From: Brevibacillus fluminis
Lineage (GTDB): Bacteria > Bacillota > Bacilli > Brevibacillales > Brevibacillaceae
Reading direction: 5' to 3'
Length of the DNA: 52,750 nt
Assembly: GCF_003710825.1 (NCBI RefSeq)
Contig: NZ_RHHQ01000033.1
Location: forward strand, 1 to 52,750
In this document: in pieces, positions 43,576 through 51,243 of the stretch
How the letters are laid out: each line of letters starts with the position of its first letter
Position numbering within the stretch: the first letter of the stretch is position 1
Position numbers and translations under genes: made by a program
Notes under the pieces: generated by a model
Told to the model about the DNA's origin: nothing
Seen by the model: the letters and a program-made list of their open reading frames with translations, nothing else
Databases searched by the model: none

Positions 43576-43995
43576 CTATTTTTTTGCCAAAATCCGGAAT
43601 GTGACGCCGAACGGATCCGTGACATTGCCATAAGCTGGGCTGAAGAAACTGGACTGCAGTGGATCGTTTACACGTCCACCTTCCTTTAACGCTTCAAAAT
43701 ATTGTGCAGCTTTTTCTTTGTCGTCGGTTTGAACGACGATGGTCACCTGTGTGCCCTTCTGGTAGTCACTGCCGGTGACGTTGTCGGTCAGGTGAAGCTC
43801 CGATTCGCCAATTTTCAAGATGGCGAATGACACCCACTCTTTCTTTTCTTGAGGCAGCGGAGATACTGGATTTTCAGGCATATCTCCGAATCGAAGTGTG
43901 TAGAGGACTTTGGCCTCCAGTGCTTTCACATAAAAATCGATGGCTTCATTGGCGTTACCGTTCATTTCTAAAAAAGGGATCAGACTTGTTTTCAT
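43576..43995 (-). CDS. VOC-family (PhnB/glyoxalase-like) protein
   Basis: A 139-residue protein of the vicinal-oxygen-chelate fold, PhnB-like branch: SLIPFLEMNGNANEAIDFYVKAL at the start, LHLTDN in the middle and FFSPAYGNVTDPFGVTFRIL at the end. GGAG nine bases upstream supports ATG 43995. Divergent from the ECF41-like sigma factor gene, and preceded by an ECF promoter identical to that of the sigma gene, so it is its predicted target. ECF41 sigma genes usually sit beside small oxidoreductase- or epimerase-like genes; a VOC protein would be a variation of that theme. Activity unknown. Confidence 0.88.
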   Translation of the reverse strand: MKTSLIPFLEMNGNANEAIDFYVKALEAKVLYTLRFGDMPENPVSPLPQEKKEWVSFAILKIGESELHLTDNVTGSDYQKGTQVTIVVQTDDKEKAAQYFEALKEGGRVNDPLQSSFFSPAYGNVTDPFGVTFRILAKK

Positions 43996-44090
43996 AAGAA
44001 TCATCTCCTATGGATTAAATGTTTTTTTGCGGGATAACCGGCCCGGCATTGCTTCAAGTTGGTTGACCGGTTTTCCCTGTCACTATTGAT

Positions 44091-44117
44091 GTCGAAAGGC
44101 CGACAGGAAATGTGACC
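44091..44117 (-). promoter_or_regulatory. ECF-type promoter facing the VOC gene
   Basis: On the minus strand GGTCACA (44117-44111), 16 bases, CGAC (44094-44091), followed by AT. Same -35, spacer length and -10 as the plus-strand promoter at 44149. I recall TGTCACA-N16-CGTC as the ECF41 signature; each element differs in one base. Confidence 0.7.
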
Positions 44118-44148
44118 GATGAGCGAAAAAATGATTTTTTATATTTTT

Positions 44149-44175
44149 GGTCACATCTGCTTCGGCTGGTACGAC
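44149..44175 (+). promoter_or_regulatory. ECF-type promoter of the sigma factor gene
   Basis: GGTCACA (44149-44155), 16 bases, CGAC (44172-44175), followed by ATA. The -35 elements of this and the minus-strand promoter form an inverted repeat, ATGTGACC and GGTCACAT, 31 bp apart. Autoregulation by the downstream sigma factor is expected. Confidence 0.7.
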
Positions 44176-44211
44176 ATATAAGGTAAAGGGAACGATGAAA
44201 GGAACGTGCAA

Positions 44212-45087
44212 ATGAGCGATCACAAATGGCTTGTGGAACAATTCGAGTCGTATCGCAACCATCTTCAAGCGGTAGCTTACCGGATGTTAGGTTCTTTAAG
44301 TGAAGCGGATGATGCGGTGCAGGAAGCATGGATAAGGCTTAGTCGCTCCGATACGAGCGGAGTGGAGAATATGGGAGGCTGGCTAACGACGATTGTTTCG
44401 AGGGTGTGCCTTGATATGCTGCGCTCCCGGAAATCGCGGCACGAGGAGCCGATGATGGAGAGTGTGCCCGAACCGGCAACAAGCCGTCATGATGGAAGCG
44501 ATCCCGAGCAAGAAGCACTGTTGGCCGATTCTGTCGGTCTTGCGATGCTTGTGGTTCTCGGGAAACTGAATCCCGCTGAACGCATCGCGTTCGTGCTGCA
44601 TGATATTTTTGCCCTTTCTTTTTCAGAAATCGCACCGATCGTCGGACGTAATGAGGCCGCGGCAAGACAGCTTGCAAGCCGCGCGCGTCGACGGGTTCAA
44701 GGGACGGATTTGGCGGTCGATGCTGCGGAGGTCATGCAAAAGCGGGAGCTAATCGATGCCTTCCTCGCCGCTTCGCGCACCGGTGACTTTGACAAGCTGC
44801 TGTCGGTGCTAGACCCGAATGTGGTGCTCAGAAATGACATTTCGTTCGCACCGGTTTCCGCAGTGCCAGAGGTTTACGGTTCGCAATCGGTTGCCAAGCA
44901 ATTCGCAGGTCGCGCCCAAGGAGCACGACCCGTACTCGTAAACGGTTCAGTGGGTGTCCTTGTGGCACCTCGCGGCAAAATGCTGCTCGTGCTCGAGTTT
45001 ACGATTGCTGACGGTAAAATTACCGAAATCGGCATGATTGCTGATCAAACACGCCTTAACGAGCTCGACTTGGCGATTTTGGAATGA
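44212..45087 (+). CDS. ECF sigma factor with SnoaL-like C-terminal domain (ECF41/SigJ type)
   Basis: A 291-residue extracytoplasmic-function sigma factor. Region 2 reads LQAVAYRMLGSLSEADDAVQEAWIRL (split here: AYRMLGSLSEADD and AVQEAW), with WLTTIVSRVCLDMLRSRK; region 4 contains LNPAERIAFVLHDIF and SEIAPIVGRNEAAARQLASRA. From about 175 on there is an extra SnoaL_2-like domain (ELIDAFLAASRTGDFDKLL), which in ECF41 proteins replaces an anti-sigma factor. AAAGGAA precedes ATG 44212; a GTG at 44206 is less likely. It probably reads its own promoter and the divergent VOC promoter. The inducing signal is unknown. Confidence 0.92.
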   Translation: MSDHKWLVEQFESYRNHLQAVAYRMLGSLSEADDAVQEAWIRLSRSDTSGVENMGGWLTTIVSRVCLDMLRSRKSRHEEPMMESVPEPATSRHDGSDPEQEALLADSVGLAMLVVLGKLNPAERIAFVLHDIFALSFSEIAPIVGRNEAAARQLASRARRRVQGTDLAVDAAEVMQKRELIDAFLAASRTGDFDKLLSVLDPNVVLRNDISFAPVSAVPEVYGSQSVAKQFAGRAQGARPVLVNGSVGVLVAPRGKMLLVLEFTIADGKITEIGMIADQTRLNELDLAILE

Positions 45088-45103
45088 TGAAGATCAGCAC
45101 ATA

Positions 45104-45127
45104 CTCCACGAATGCGTGGAGTTTTTT
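45104..45127 (+). terminator. Terminator after the ECF sigma gene
   Basis: CTCCACG (45104-45110), loop AATG, CGTGGAG (45115-45121), then six T residues. Confidence 0.9.
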
Positions 45128-45132
45128 ATACA

Positions 45133-45157
45133 GATAAGAATTTATAAAATTCTTATC
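45133..45157. repeat. Perfect 25-bp inverted repeat
   Basis: GATAAGAATTT (45133-45143) and AAATTCTTATC (45147-45157) with a three-base centre. It is too AT-rich for a terminator and lies between the sigma-gene terminator and the SOS promoter; a repressor operator or a mobile-element end is conceivable. Confidence 0.5.
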
Positions 45158-45214
45158 CAGTATAAGGGCAACCGCGGCTTAAGCCAAAAGCATGTCGTAA
45201 CCAGGTTTTCTAAT

Positions 45215-45260
45215 TTGCATGTCGTTCTTATGATTGCATATACTACAGGAACAAACGTTC
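45215..45260 (+). promoter_or_regulatory. Sigma-A promoter with LexA (SOS) box
   Basis: TTGCAT (45215-45220), 18 bases, TATACT (45239-45244). Five bases further lies GAACAAACGTTC (45249-45260), a perfect GAAC-N4-GTTC LexA/DinR operator of Gram-positive bacteria, over the expected transcription start. Binding there would block the promoter until DNA damage. Confidence 0.75.
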
Positions 45261-45287
45261 TTGTATTTGCGGAGGCGAGGTAACAAC

Positions 45288-45641
45288 ATGTTTACCAAAA
45301 GTGAAGTGAATGAAAAGCTGCTTGAATGGCTTGCTTGGCGGTTGACGATGAAGTCACTTCGACAGGATGCCGGTGTGATGGAGACTGCTTCACATCTGAA
45401 ACTGGGGATCGGCTATGGACTGGTTCTGCGTGAGCTGTCAGAAACAGCGACTACGCGTGAGCAAGCGGCTTATACCGCGATGCAGACAGGCGGTATTACT
45501 GTGCTAGGGGTCAAAGAGGATCGCGGCGAGACCTTTGTCTGGTGGAAGCAGAGAGGACGTCCGGATATGTATCGAATCGCAGACCAGCTGCTCCAGCCTG
45601 CTGCGCAAATGAAACTCGGCGAGCTGATCGAAAAGCAGTAA
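45288..45641 (+). CDS. SOS-controlled small protein of unknown function
   Basis: A 117-residue cytosolic protein. It starts MFTKSEVNEKLLEWLAWRLT and has no membrane segment or known motif; the middle (GETFVWWKQRGRPDMYRIADQL) is aromatic and basic. I do not recognise a family. The RBS region is GGAGGCGAGG. The LexA box over the promoter predicts induction by DNA damage, so it may act in repair, cell-division arrest or a prophage-like response, which is open. It converges on a gene for a helix-hairpin-helix protein. Confidence 0.75.
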   Translation: MFTKSEVNEKLLEWLAWRLTMKSLRQDAGVMETASHLKLGIGYGLVLRELSETATTREQAAYTAMQTGGITVLGVKEDRGETFVWWKQRGRPDMYRIADQLLQPAAQMKLGELIEKQ

Positions 45642-45727
45642 ATGTCCGATGGGGGCGTGTCAAAAAGGGGAGATTGCGTGTATGAAAAAAAGAGACGGTT
45701 GGCCGCCTCCTGTTTTTTGGAAAGTGT

Positions 45728-46183
45728 TTATGCCTTACTCGGGCGATCTGCGGGATAGCCATGCAGCAAGCGGTACTGCTTTCGCTCTTCGGTAAAATCC
45801 CACCATTGCTTGTCGCTATCCGGATTTTCGGCAAAATGGACGACCAAGCGAAACTGATCTTCCACGCAAGGATCGATCTGAACGCCATAAAGACGCTCCA
45901 ATTGTTCGATCAGCAGTGCCCCATCTTTCCCTTTTATGTCTTCTAAGCGATAGTATCCGAGCAGCATCAGATCTTTTGCGAATAGTGGGCCGATAGAGGG
46001 AATGCGTTGGAACGCAGCCATTGCTTTTAGTTCTTTGGCACGCTGAAGGGAAATGTCTAGCTGCGCACTCAACTGCTGGGCATCGATGTCATGGAGTTCA
46101 TTTAGCCGTATGTGATGTGACCGCAGGGCAGCACGCTCGGTTGTGGATAGATCAAGCTTTGGCGTTTTTTTCGTTGTTTTCAT
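45728..46183 (-). CDS. Helix-hairpin-helix protein (Cdd1/pathogenicity-locus type)
   Basis: A 151-residue protein. The centre (AAFQRIPSIGPLFAKDLMLLGY, IPSIGP being the hairpin) and the following YRLEDIKGKDGALLIEQLERLYG match the HhH domain of the Cdd1 family (PF11731). The C-terminus DPCVEDQFRLVVHFAENPDS with KQWWDFTEERKQYR is also family-typical. Probably binds DNA without sequence preference. ATG 46183 was chosen although the GGAGGAGG spacing is long (12). It follows the acetyltransferase gene directly; the two form an operon. Confidence 0.85.
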   Translation of the reverse strand: MKTTKKTPKLDLSTTERAALRSHHIRLNELHDIDAQQLSAQLDISLQRAKELKAMAAFQRIPSIGPLFAKDLMLLGYYRLEDIKGKDGALLIEQLERLYGVQIDPCVEDQFRLVVHFAENPDSDKQWWDFTEERKQYRLLHGYPADRPSKA

Positions 46184-46188
46184 CGCGT

Positions 46189-46761
46189 TCAATCGCCTCC
46201 TCCTTTCATCTCGATCCATTCAGACTGGAGAATGGAATATTGATATTCATCGACCCACTTCCCTTTAGACATGTAGTTTTGTAAGAGATGCCCTTCCCGT
46301 CTCATGCCGAGACGTTCCAATACACGAATGGATTTTTCGTTGCGCACATCAGCAAAAGCGATCACCTTATGTTTTTGCAGCGTTTGGAAGATGTAATGCA
46401 AAAGCGCGGTAACAGCTTCATTGGCATACCCCTTCCCTTGATGTTCGGGTGCGAGGGTGAAACCAATTTCCACGATTCTCGGTTCAGGCATAGGCGTATG
46501 GAGTGCACAGTCTCCAATCAGTTCATTCGTTCCTGCCAGAGCGATGGCGAACTGGAACCATGTCCCGGGCTGGTTGGGCGAATGAGCAATCTGCTTATGA
46601 ACAAATGACTCGGCTTCTTCCATCGTATAGTTTTCCCAAGATTGAAAGGCCGCGACCGATGGGGCAGAACGGTACGTGTAGAAGGGAACTACGTCCTGTA
46701 GGCACATGTGTCTGAGAATGAGGCGGGGTGTTTTTGCGTATATCGATTTCGAGAGCTCCAT
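46189..46761 (-). CDS. RimJ/RimL-type GNAT acetyltransferase
   Basis: A 190-residue acetyltransferase. TPRLILRHMCLQDVVPFY is the typical start; the acetyl-CoA motif is GFTLAPEHQGKGYANEA, followed by ENEKSIRVLERLGMRREGHL-type ending (NEKSIRVLERLGMRREG). AAGGAGG seven bases upstream supports ATG 46761. Acceptor is unknown; RimJ/RimL relatives act on ribosomal proteins or small amines. Five bases separate its stop from the start of the HhH gene. Confidence 0.92.
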   Translation of the reverse strand: MELSKSIYAKTPRLILRHMCLQDVVPFYTYRSAPSVAAFQSWENYTMEEAESFVHKQIAHSPNQPGTWFQFAIALAGTNELIGDCALHTPMPEPRIVEIGFTLAPEHQGKGYANEAVTALLHYIFQTLQKHKVIAFADVRNEKSIRVLERLGMRREGHLLQNYMSKGKWVDEYQYSILQSEWIEMKGGGD

Positions 46762-46927
46762 AGCGATCCTCCTTGGCGCCGTCAGATAGGCGATATGACA
46801 GTTGGAAAAATGGTTACCCAATCAGTGTATCGTGTAGGGGCTGGAAAAAACAGTAGCTTCGTGAAGGCTAATTGAAGCGAAATGGGGCATTTTATACCAT
46901 AACCAATAAGAGAAAAGAGGTGCTTTT

Positions 46928-47242
46928 TTGCAAAAAGAGGATGCGGTATGGGCAGCATTGGAGGAAGTGATCGATCCTGAAATCGGGGTAAACATCGTAG
47001 ATTTGGGGCTTGTCTACGAAATAAATGTGGATGATAGCGGGCGGGCAAACATTGAAATGACGTTGACCATTCCCGAGTGTCCTTTGGCAGATGACATCGT
47101 CAAAAATGTCAAAGAGGCGGTTACTGCCATTTCCGGGATTTCAGAGGCGAATGTTTCGCTTGTTTGGGAACCGAAATGGAGTCCCGCGCGAATGAATGAC
47201 CGGGCCCGTGAAGAAATCAGGTCGCGTCAAAGCATCTCATAA
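46928..47242 (+). CDS. MIP18/DUF59-family metal-sulfur cluster assembly factor
   Basis: A 104-residue protein of the SufT/PaaD-like DUF59 family: ALEEVIDPEIGVNIVDLGLVYEI (DPE.g.niVdlGLVY is the hallmark), then MTLTIPECPLADDI with the conserved Cys, then VSLVWEPKWSPARMNDRAREE. It probably helps iron-sulfur cluster assembly. The start is TTG at 46928 with AAAAGAGGTG upstream. Divergent from the acetyltransferase operon. Confidence 0.92.
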   Translation: MQKEDAVWAALEEVIDPEIGVNIVDLGLVYEINVDDSGRANIEMTLTIPECPLADDIVKNVKEAVTAISGISEANVSLVWEPKWSPARMNDRAREEIRSRQSIS

Positions 47243-47294
47243 GGGCAGCTGAGCATAACAATTGTTTCAAATATAGTACCGTGGAGTAGTGTGG

Positions 47295-47442
47295 ATGGAA
47301 TAGAGAGCGCCCTCCGACGAAACAGACTGAGGAGGGCAAACAGCAGCGTCAGAGCATCGGCAAAGCGATGAAGCCCGGTCATCCGACGGTGAGGCCGCTA
47401 ATCGACGATGTAGCATTTTTTAACAAAATGAACGATGCATAG
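47295..47442 (+). other. Unrecognised open frame, probable gene remnant
   Basis: The frame ends with QSIGKAMKPGHPTVRPLIDD, then VAFFNKMNDA before TAG at 47440. It has no ribosome site or start codon at its head. It looks protein-like but I recognise no family. The same stretch can fold as a hairpin (GCCCTCC with GGAGGGC, near 47310-47338). The rest of the gap 47243-47602 holds only the terminator below. Confidence 0.3.
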
Positions 47443-47509
47443 GTCTTAGAAAATGCAAAAGACTTTCGCATTCATCCATGCAGCGGTATGCTTCATTCGC
47501 ATAAAAAAT

Positions 47510-47553
47510 CAGCGGCCGTCTAAGACTTTATTTCTCAGTCTCAGTGCTCCGCT
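47510..47553. terminator. Terminator-like hairpin between convergent genes
   Basis: AGCGG (47510-47514) and CCGCT (47549-47553) with further paired stretches (AGAC/GTCT) and a T-rich tail; imperfect. Confidence 0.45.
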
Positions 47554-47602
47554 GTTTCATTTTTAGGGCCAGTCTATTCCTTATTTTCAGCGAGCATGAA
47601 CA

Positions 47603-48412
47603 TCATTGCTCAAGTCTCGGTCGAGTCGGATAACAGTCTGGCGTTTGCACGTCGGACACCTCGGACAGCTTCATCAAATAATAGCATTCCTCCCGCGACA
47701 TATGGTCAGCCATCAGGGGAGACAAAACGCCTAATAATTCATCCTGCAGCCGCATTTCTGTCAATTCATGCAGAAAAACCTGGAACAGCTGGATTTCCAT
47801 TTCGGCTTGGCGGTTGAAGCGATTGAGTGCGGGGAAATCCTTGACATTGGTGCGCAAATATCCAGCCAGCTCGATCGCTTTCAAATAAAAGTGCTCAAAT
47901 TGTTTCGTGAAGCGATTGCTTTTTTGCTGGCTATCATGCTCCACCATATCGAGAAGCGATGTTATGGTGGCAGCGTGTCCTACTGCATCCGACAGCCAAA
48001 GCAAATGATGATGGATGGTTTGAAACGAGGGAATCCCGCCAGTGGATAGGTAATAGTTCAAGATTCGCAGATATTCTTCCAATTCGTTCACCATATGGTT
48101 GAGAAAAGTCGGAGGCAAGCTGATGGAGATCTTTCCGACCAGATGTCGTTCGAGCAGGTGTAGCTTGAAATCGCGAAAGAAGCGAGTCAGTTCGTTCGCT
48201 TACTGCGTAAGCGACTGAAGCTCGTCGTCAGAAATGTTTGTGCGTGCGTACGCGAGCAAGCTGTCAAAGGAGCCGATGAAATTGCTCGCTTGCTCGATCT
48301 CTGTCTTTTCAACCGGAGCCAGTGATTGATGGATAAACCGGGCATGATCCCCGAGAATTTGCAGCCAAAAACGATGTTCAAACAATAAATCGTTCCTTGC
48401 ATCACGGTTCAA
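47603..48412 (-). pseudogene. DUF2935 protein gene interrupted by an in-frame TAA
   Basis: From TTG 48412 (AAGGAGGG upstream) the frame reads LFEHRFWLQILGDHARFIH... SLTQ, then hits TAA at 48202-48200. The same frame then continues without a break (ANELTRFFRDFKLHLLERHL... NHMVNELEEYLRILNYYLS) to the stop at 47603. The full length, about 269 codons, is that of a DUF2935 protein, whose two similar halves each start with an exH...WL-type helix. No frameshift is involved; one codon is altered (a Gln, Lys or Glu codon would need one change). It is either a recent pseudogene, a sequencing error, or a readthrough site. Confidence 0.85.
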
Positions 48413-48488
48413 CGTCGTTCCCTCCTTATTACACTTCAACCTATGTGCTGGAGCCCATAAGTGTGTAAGAAAGAGCGTGCGAACGTGC

Positions 48489-48869
48489 TTATTTCAAAAC
48501 ATCCAACGCTTTTCTAAGCTTCTTTGCGAATTTTACGGGCTCGCTCACCGATTCTAAGTGGATGTACATCAGACGCGGATCATCAAACAGCCAATGGTTG
48601 TGGATTGCAGTCACTTTCAGTTTTTGCTTGCGAGCGGCATCGACAAAACGTTGGACTTCTTTTTGAAGAACGGTGATTTCTGCCGTATTTAACGATTTTC
48701 CATCACGCCCTAACGACTGGATGGTGATCTCGTGTTCGGTTTCGTACTTTTTGCCCAGAATCCTTGCGTTCAGGTTTCGTTTTACCGTAATGCTGCACGT
48801 ATCATTGGACATGCCCATGCCCCCCAAGATGCAAGCTAGTTTCTTGCATAAGCCTTTTGGAATTTTCAC
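48489..48869 (-). CDS. DUF1259-family protein
   Basis: A 126-residue protein with CKKLACILGGMGMSNDTCSI at the start, then VTAIHNHWLFDDPRLMYIHLE and AKKLRKALDVL, matching the DUF1259 (LppY/LpqO) pattern. Relatives are often two-domain and exported; this one is a single domain without a signal peptide. GTG 48869 was chosen because GGGGGG stands nine bases upstream. It contains the conserved HNH-W and IH motifs of the family. Function is unknown. Confidence 0.8.
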   Translation of the reverse strand: MKIPKGLCKKLACILGGMGMSNDTCSITVKRNLNARILGKKYETEHEITIQSLGRDGKSLNTAEITVLQKEVQRFVDAARKQKLKVTAIHNHWLFDDPRLMYIHLESVSEPVKFAKKLRKALDVLK

Positions 48870-48965
48870 TTCTGTTCCCCCCTTCGAGTTTGCATGATAC
48901 AAACTATGTCGAGGAAGAAAAAAAGTAATAGTTTCATAGCTGAGAGGGCTCATAGGAAAAACGAA

Positions 48966-48985
48966 AGAGGCGGAAATCCGCCCCT
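48966..48985 (-). terminator. Terminator of the chemotaxis receptor gene
   Basis: AGAGGCGG (48966-48973), loop AAAT, CCGCCCCT (48978-48985) with one mismatch; on the minus strand a T-rich run (TTTCGTTTTT) follows. Confidence 0.75.
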
Positions 48986-49006
48986 TGTTCCATTCGTTCC
49001 AGCCAC

Positions 49007-50974
49007 TCACAGCGTAAAGCTGGTGACCAGTTTTTGCAAATCTTGCGCCATACTTGTTAATGAAGCAGAGGATGCGGAGATTTCTTGCAGGGAGGCAGAT
49101 TGCTCGTCGGCAGAGGATGACACCTGCTGGTTTCCGGCAGCATTTTGCTCAGCTGCTGCGGCGATTGCCGAGATCGACTGTGCGACGTCTGCCGTTCCGA
49201 TTGAGATTTGCGCGGAAGAGGTGGACACCTCATGGATTTGCTCCGCGATGGTGATGACGTAGTCCTGAATTTGTTTGAATAATTCTCCGGATCGCTGCGC
49301 GACTTCTAACCCAACCGCAACTTCCTCGGTTCCAGTGTTCATTGATTTCACCGCCAATTGCGTTTCTGCCTGAATGGCGGCAATCAGCTCAGCAATCTGA
49401 CCAGCAGAACCGGCTGATTGCTCTGCGAGCTTTCTCACTTCATCAGCGACGACAGCGAATCCTTTCCCGTGCTCTCCCGCTCGGGCGGCCTCAATCGCAG
49501 CATTCAGCGCCAGCAAATTCGTCTGGGAAGAGATTTGCTTAATGAAATCGACAAATTGGCCGATTTCCACCGAGCGGTGCTGCAATCCTTGCACAACCTT
49601 TGCCAGATGAAGCATCGTATCGTTCATCCTGTTCATTTGCGCAGTCGTGATATGGATCGCTTCATTTCCTTCGCCGGCTTTTTCTGCTGCTTGTGCAGCG
49701 GTGGATGAAACCGTTTTGGCATTGGCAGCGATTTGTTCGATGCCTGCAGACATTTGCTCCATCGTGGCGACACAGTGCTGGATTTCGCCGACTTGCTTGT
49801 CTGCCCGAAAAGCTACGCCCTGGATCGATTCGGTAATCATCTGTGTCGCTTTGCTCGTCGTTTCCGTGCTTTCCGCAAGCTCATCCGATGAACTCGCCAA
49901 AATCATTGCCTGCTCCCGCACCTTCTGCAGGATACTGCGCAACGACTCGCTCATTGCGTTGAAATGCTCGGCCAACTGACCAATCTCGTCTTTGGAAGAG
50001 ACAGCGATGCGAACGGTTAAGTCGCCTTGCTTAATTTTTTTGGATGCGGTCACAAGCGTATGTATGGGCCTTACGATGGAAGCGATGACGGCATAGTTGG
50101 CTCCGAAACCGACCAGCAAAGCAAGCGCAACCACAATGCTGGTTGTAATCAAAATGGAATCTGCCGAATGTGCCAGCTCCTGGTCATAGATGGTTCCCGC
50201 TAGCTTAAGGCCGGTCAATTTATTGGTGACGAATGACATCCACATTTTTTGACCACGGTCCACATAGGAAAACGTACCTGTATCTTGTTTGTACAGCTGA
50301 CTCACCCAGTCACCCGCAACTTGTGTCCCGAATTTTTCGGTCGGGTGGATCACCAGCTTTTGATCTTGATCGAGAATGGCGACGTAGCCGGTGCTGCCGA
50401 TTTTTTGCTCGTCGGCGACTTTTGCGAGCGCATTTACATCAAGCTCAATGGCAAAGACAGCCGAATCATCGCTGACCGTACGGGCGATCGTGATGACTTG
50501 TACGCCGGTAATCGGGTCGAGGTAAGGGGCCGTGATGATTGTTTTCCCGACGGCGTTCATCGCCTGCTCATACCAGGGGCTTTTTTTCACTTCGTAGCCG
50601 CTTGGTAAGTTGCGGTCGGGAGACAAGATAGCGGTTTCCTCATTCGCTGCAATCAGCAGCAGTGCCTCCGGATGGAGGATATTGTACTTATTGAATTCTT
50701 CACGGTGCAAAAACTGTTCATTTTTTTCGAATGAACTTTCAGATAACGTCGCTGATAAATAGCCGACATCGTTCACTTTTGGAGAAATCATCTGATCGAT
50801 ATACTTGCTGAGTGACCGAACATTTTGATCTGCTGTTTGCATCATCTGTTGACCGATTTCCGCCTTGGCATTGATGAATGAGAAAACGCCGATCGTCACG
50901 CACGGAAGCAGCAACAACAGTGATGTAAAAAGGATCAATTTCCACTTCAAAGGCAAGCTAAGCTGTTTTTTCAT
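49007..50974 (-). CDS. Methyl-accepting chemotaxis protein with dCache sensor
   Basis: A 655-residue receptor. Helix about 12-34, an extracellular double-Cache domain of about 240 residues (with SPWYEQAMNAVGKTIITAPY and GVQVITIARTV, a typical dCache_1 pattern), a second helix (about 277-299), HAMP (RPIHTLVTASKKIKQGDLTV) and a long signalling coiled coil whose tip is NAAIEAARAGEHGKGFAVVA, then DEVRKLAEQS. ATG 50974 has GGGGAGAACGGGGAA upstream. dCache receptors bind amino acids, small acids or similar; D-serine dehydratase lies divergent to it, but a link is not shown. Confidence 0.94.
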   Translation of the reverse strand: MKKQLSLPLKWKLILFTSLLLLLPCVTIGVFSFINAKAEIGQQMMQTADQNVRSLSKYIDQMISPKVNDVGYLSATLSESSFEKNEQFLHREEFNKYNILHPEALLLIAANEETAILSPDRNLPSGYEVKKSPWYEQAMNAVGKTIITAPYLDPITGVQVITIARTVSDDSAVFAIELDVNALAKVADEQKIGSTGYVAILDQDQKLVIHPTEKFGTQVAGDWVSQLYKQDTGTFSYVDRGQKMWMSFVTNKLTGLKLAGTIYDQELAHSADSILITTSIVVALALLVGFGANYAVIASIVRPIHTLVTASKKIKQGDLTVRIAVSSKDEIGQLAEHFNAMSESLRSILQKVREQAMILASSSDELAESTETTSKATQMITESIQGVAFRADKQVGEIQHCVATMEQMSAGIEQIAANAKTVSSTAAQAAEKAGEGNEAIHITTAQMNRMNDTMLHLAKVVQGLQHRSVEIGQFVDFIKQISSQTNLLALNAAIEAARAGEHGKGFAVVADEVRKLAEQSAGSAGQIAELIAAIQAETQLAVKSMNTGTEEVAVGLEVAQRSGELFKQIQDYVITIAEQIHEVSTSSAQISIGTADVAQSISAIAAAAEQNAAGNQQVSSSADEQSASLQEISASSASLTSMAQDLQKLVTSFTL

Positions 50975-51157
50975 TTCCCCGTTCTCCCCATATCCCAGTC
51001 GTGATTCATTGAACGTGTGCCTGTTAAAGTGTAACAAAGCCATTCCTAGGATAGAAGAACTATGAAAACGAATTTACAAAATCTTAAATTTGCCTTAATA
51101 ATAGGCGGGGCGAACTACCATGACGCTTAAAAAACACATCGTTTCACACGCACAGGA

Positions 51158-51185
51158 TTGCAATGTAACCGATTCTCGGTATATT
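51158..51185 (+). promoter_or_regulatory. Sigma-A promoter of the D-serine dehydratase gene
   Basis: TTGCAA (51158-51163), 16 bases, TATATT (51180-51185). The transcript would start near 51192, about 50 bases before the ATG at 51244. Confidence 0.5.
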
Positions 51186-51243
51186 GATAGATAGTCCGAA
51201 TTGTTTGCAGGTGAGGAAAAACGAAAGGGAGGGTTTACGTACA

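Noticed and set aside
44027..44052. TTGCGG-N4-ACCGGC resembling another ComA-like site upstream of the ECF sigma gene
   Set aside because: The inverted element is wrong and there is no third TTGCG at 21 bp; the ECF promoters explain this region better.
47309..47400. Structured region after the MIP18-like gene considered as riboswitch or small RNA
   Set aside because: One GC hairpin only, no known riboswitch core seen, and the stretch also reads as a protein fragment.
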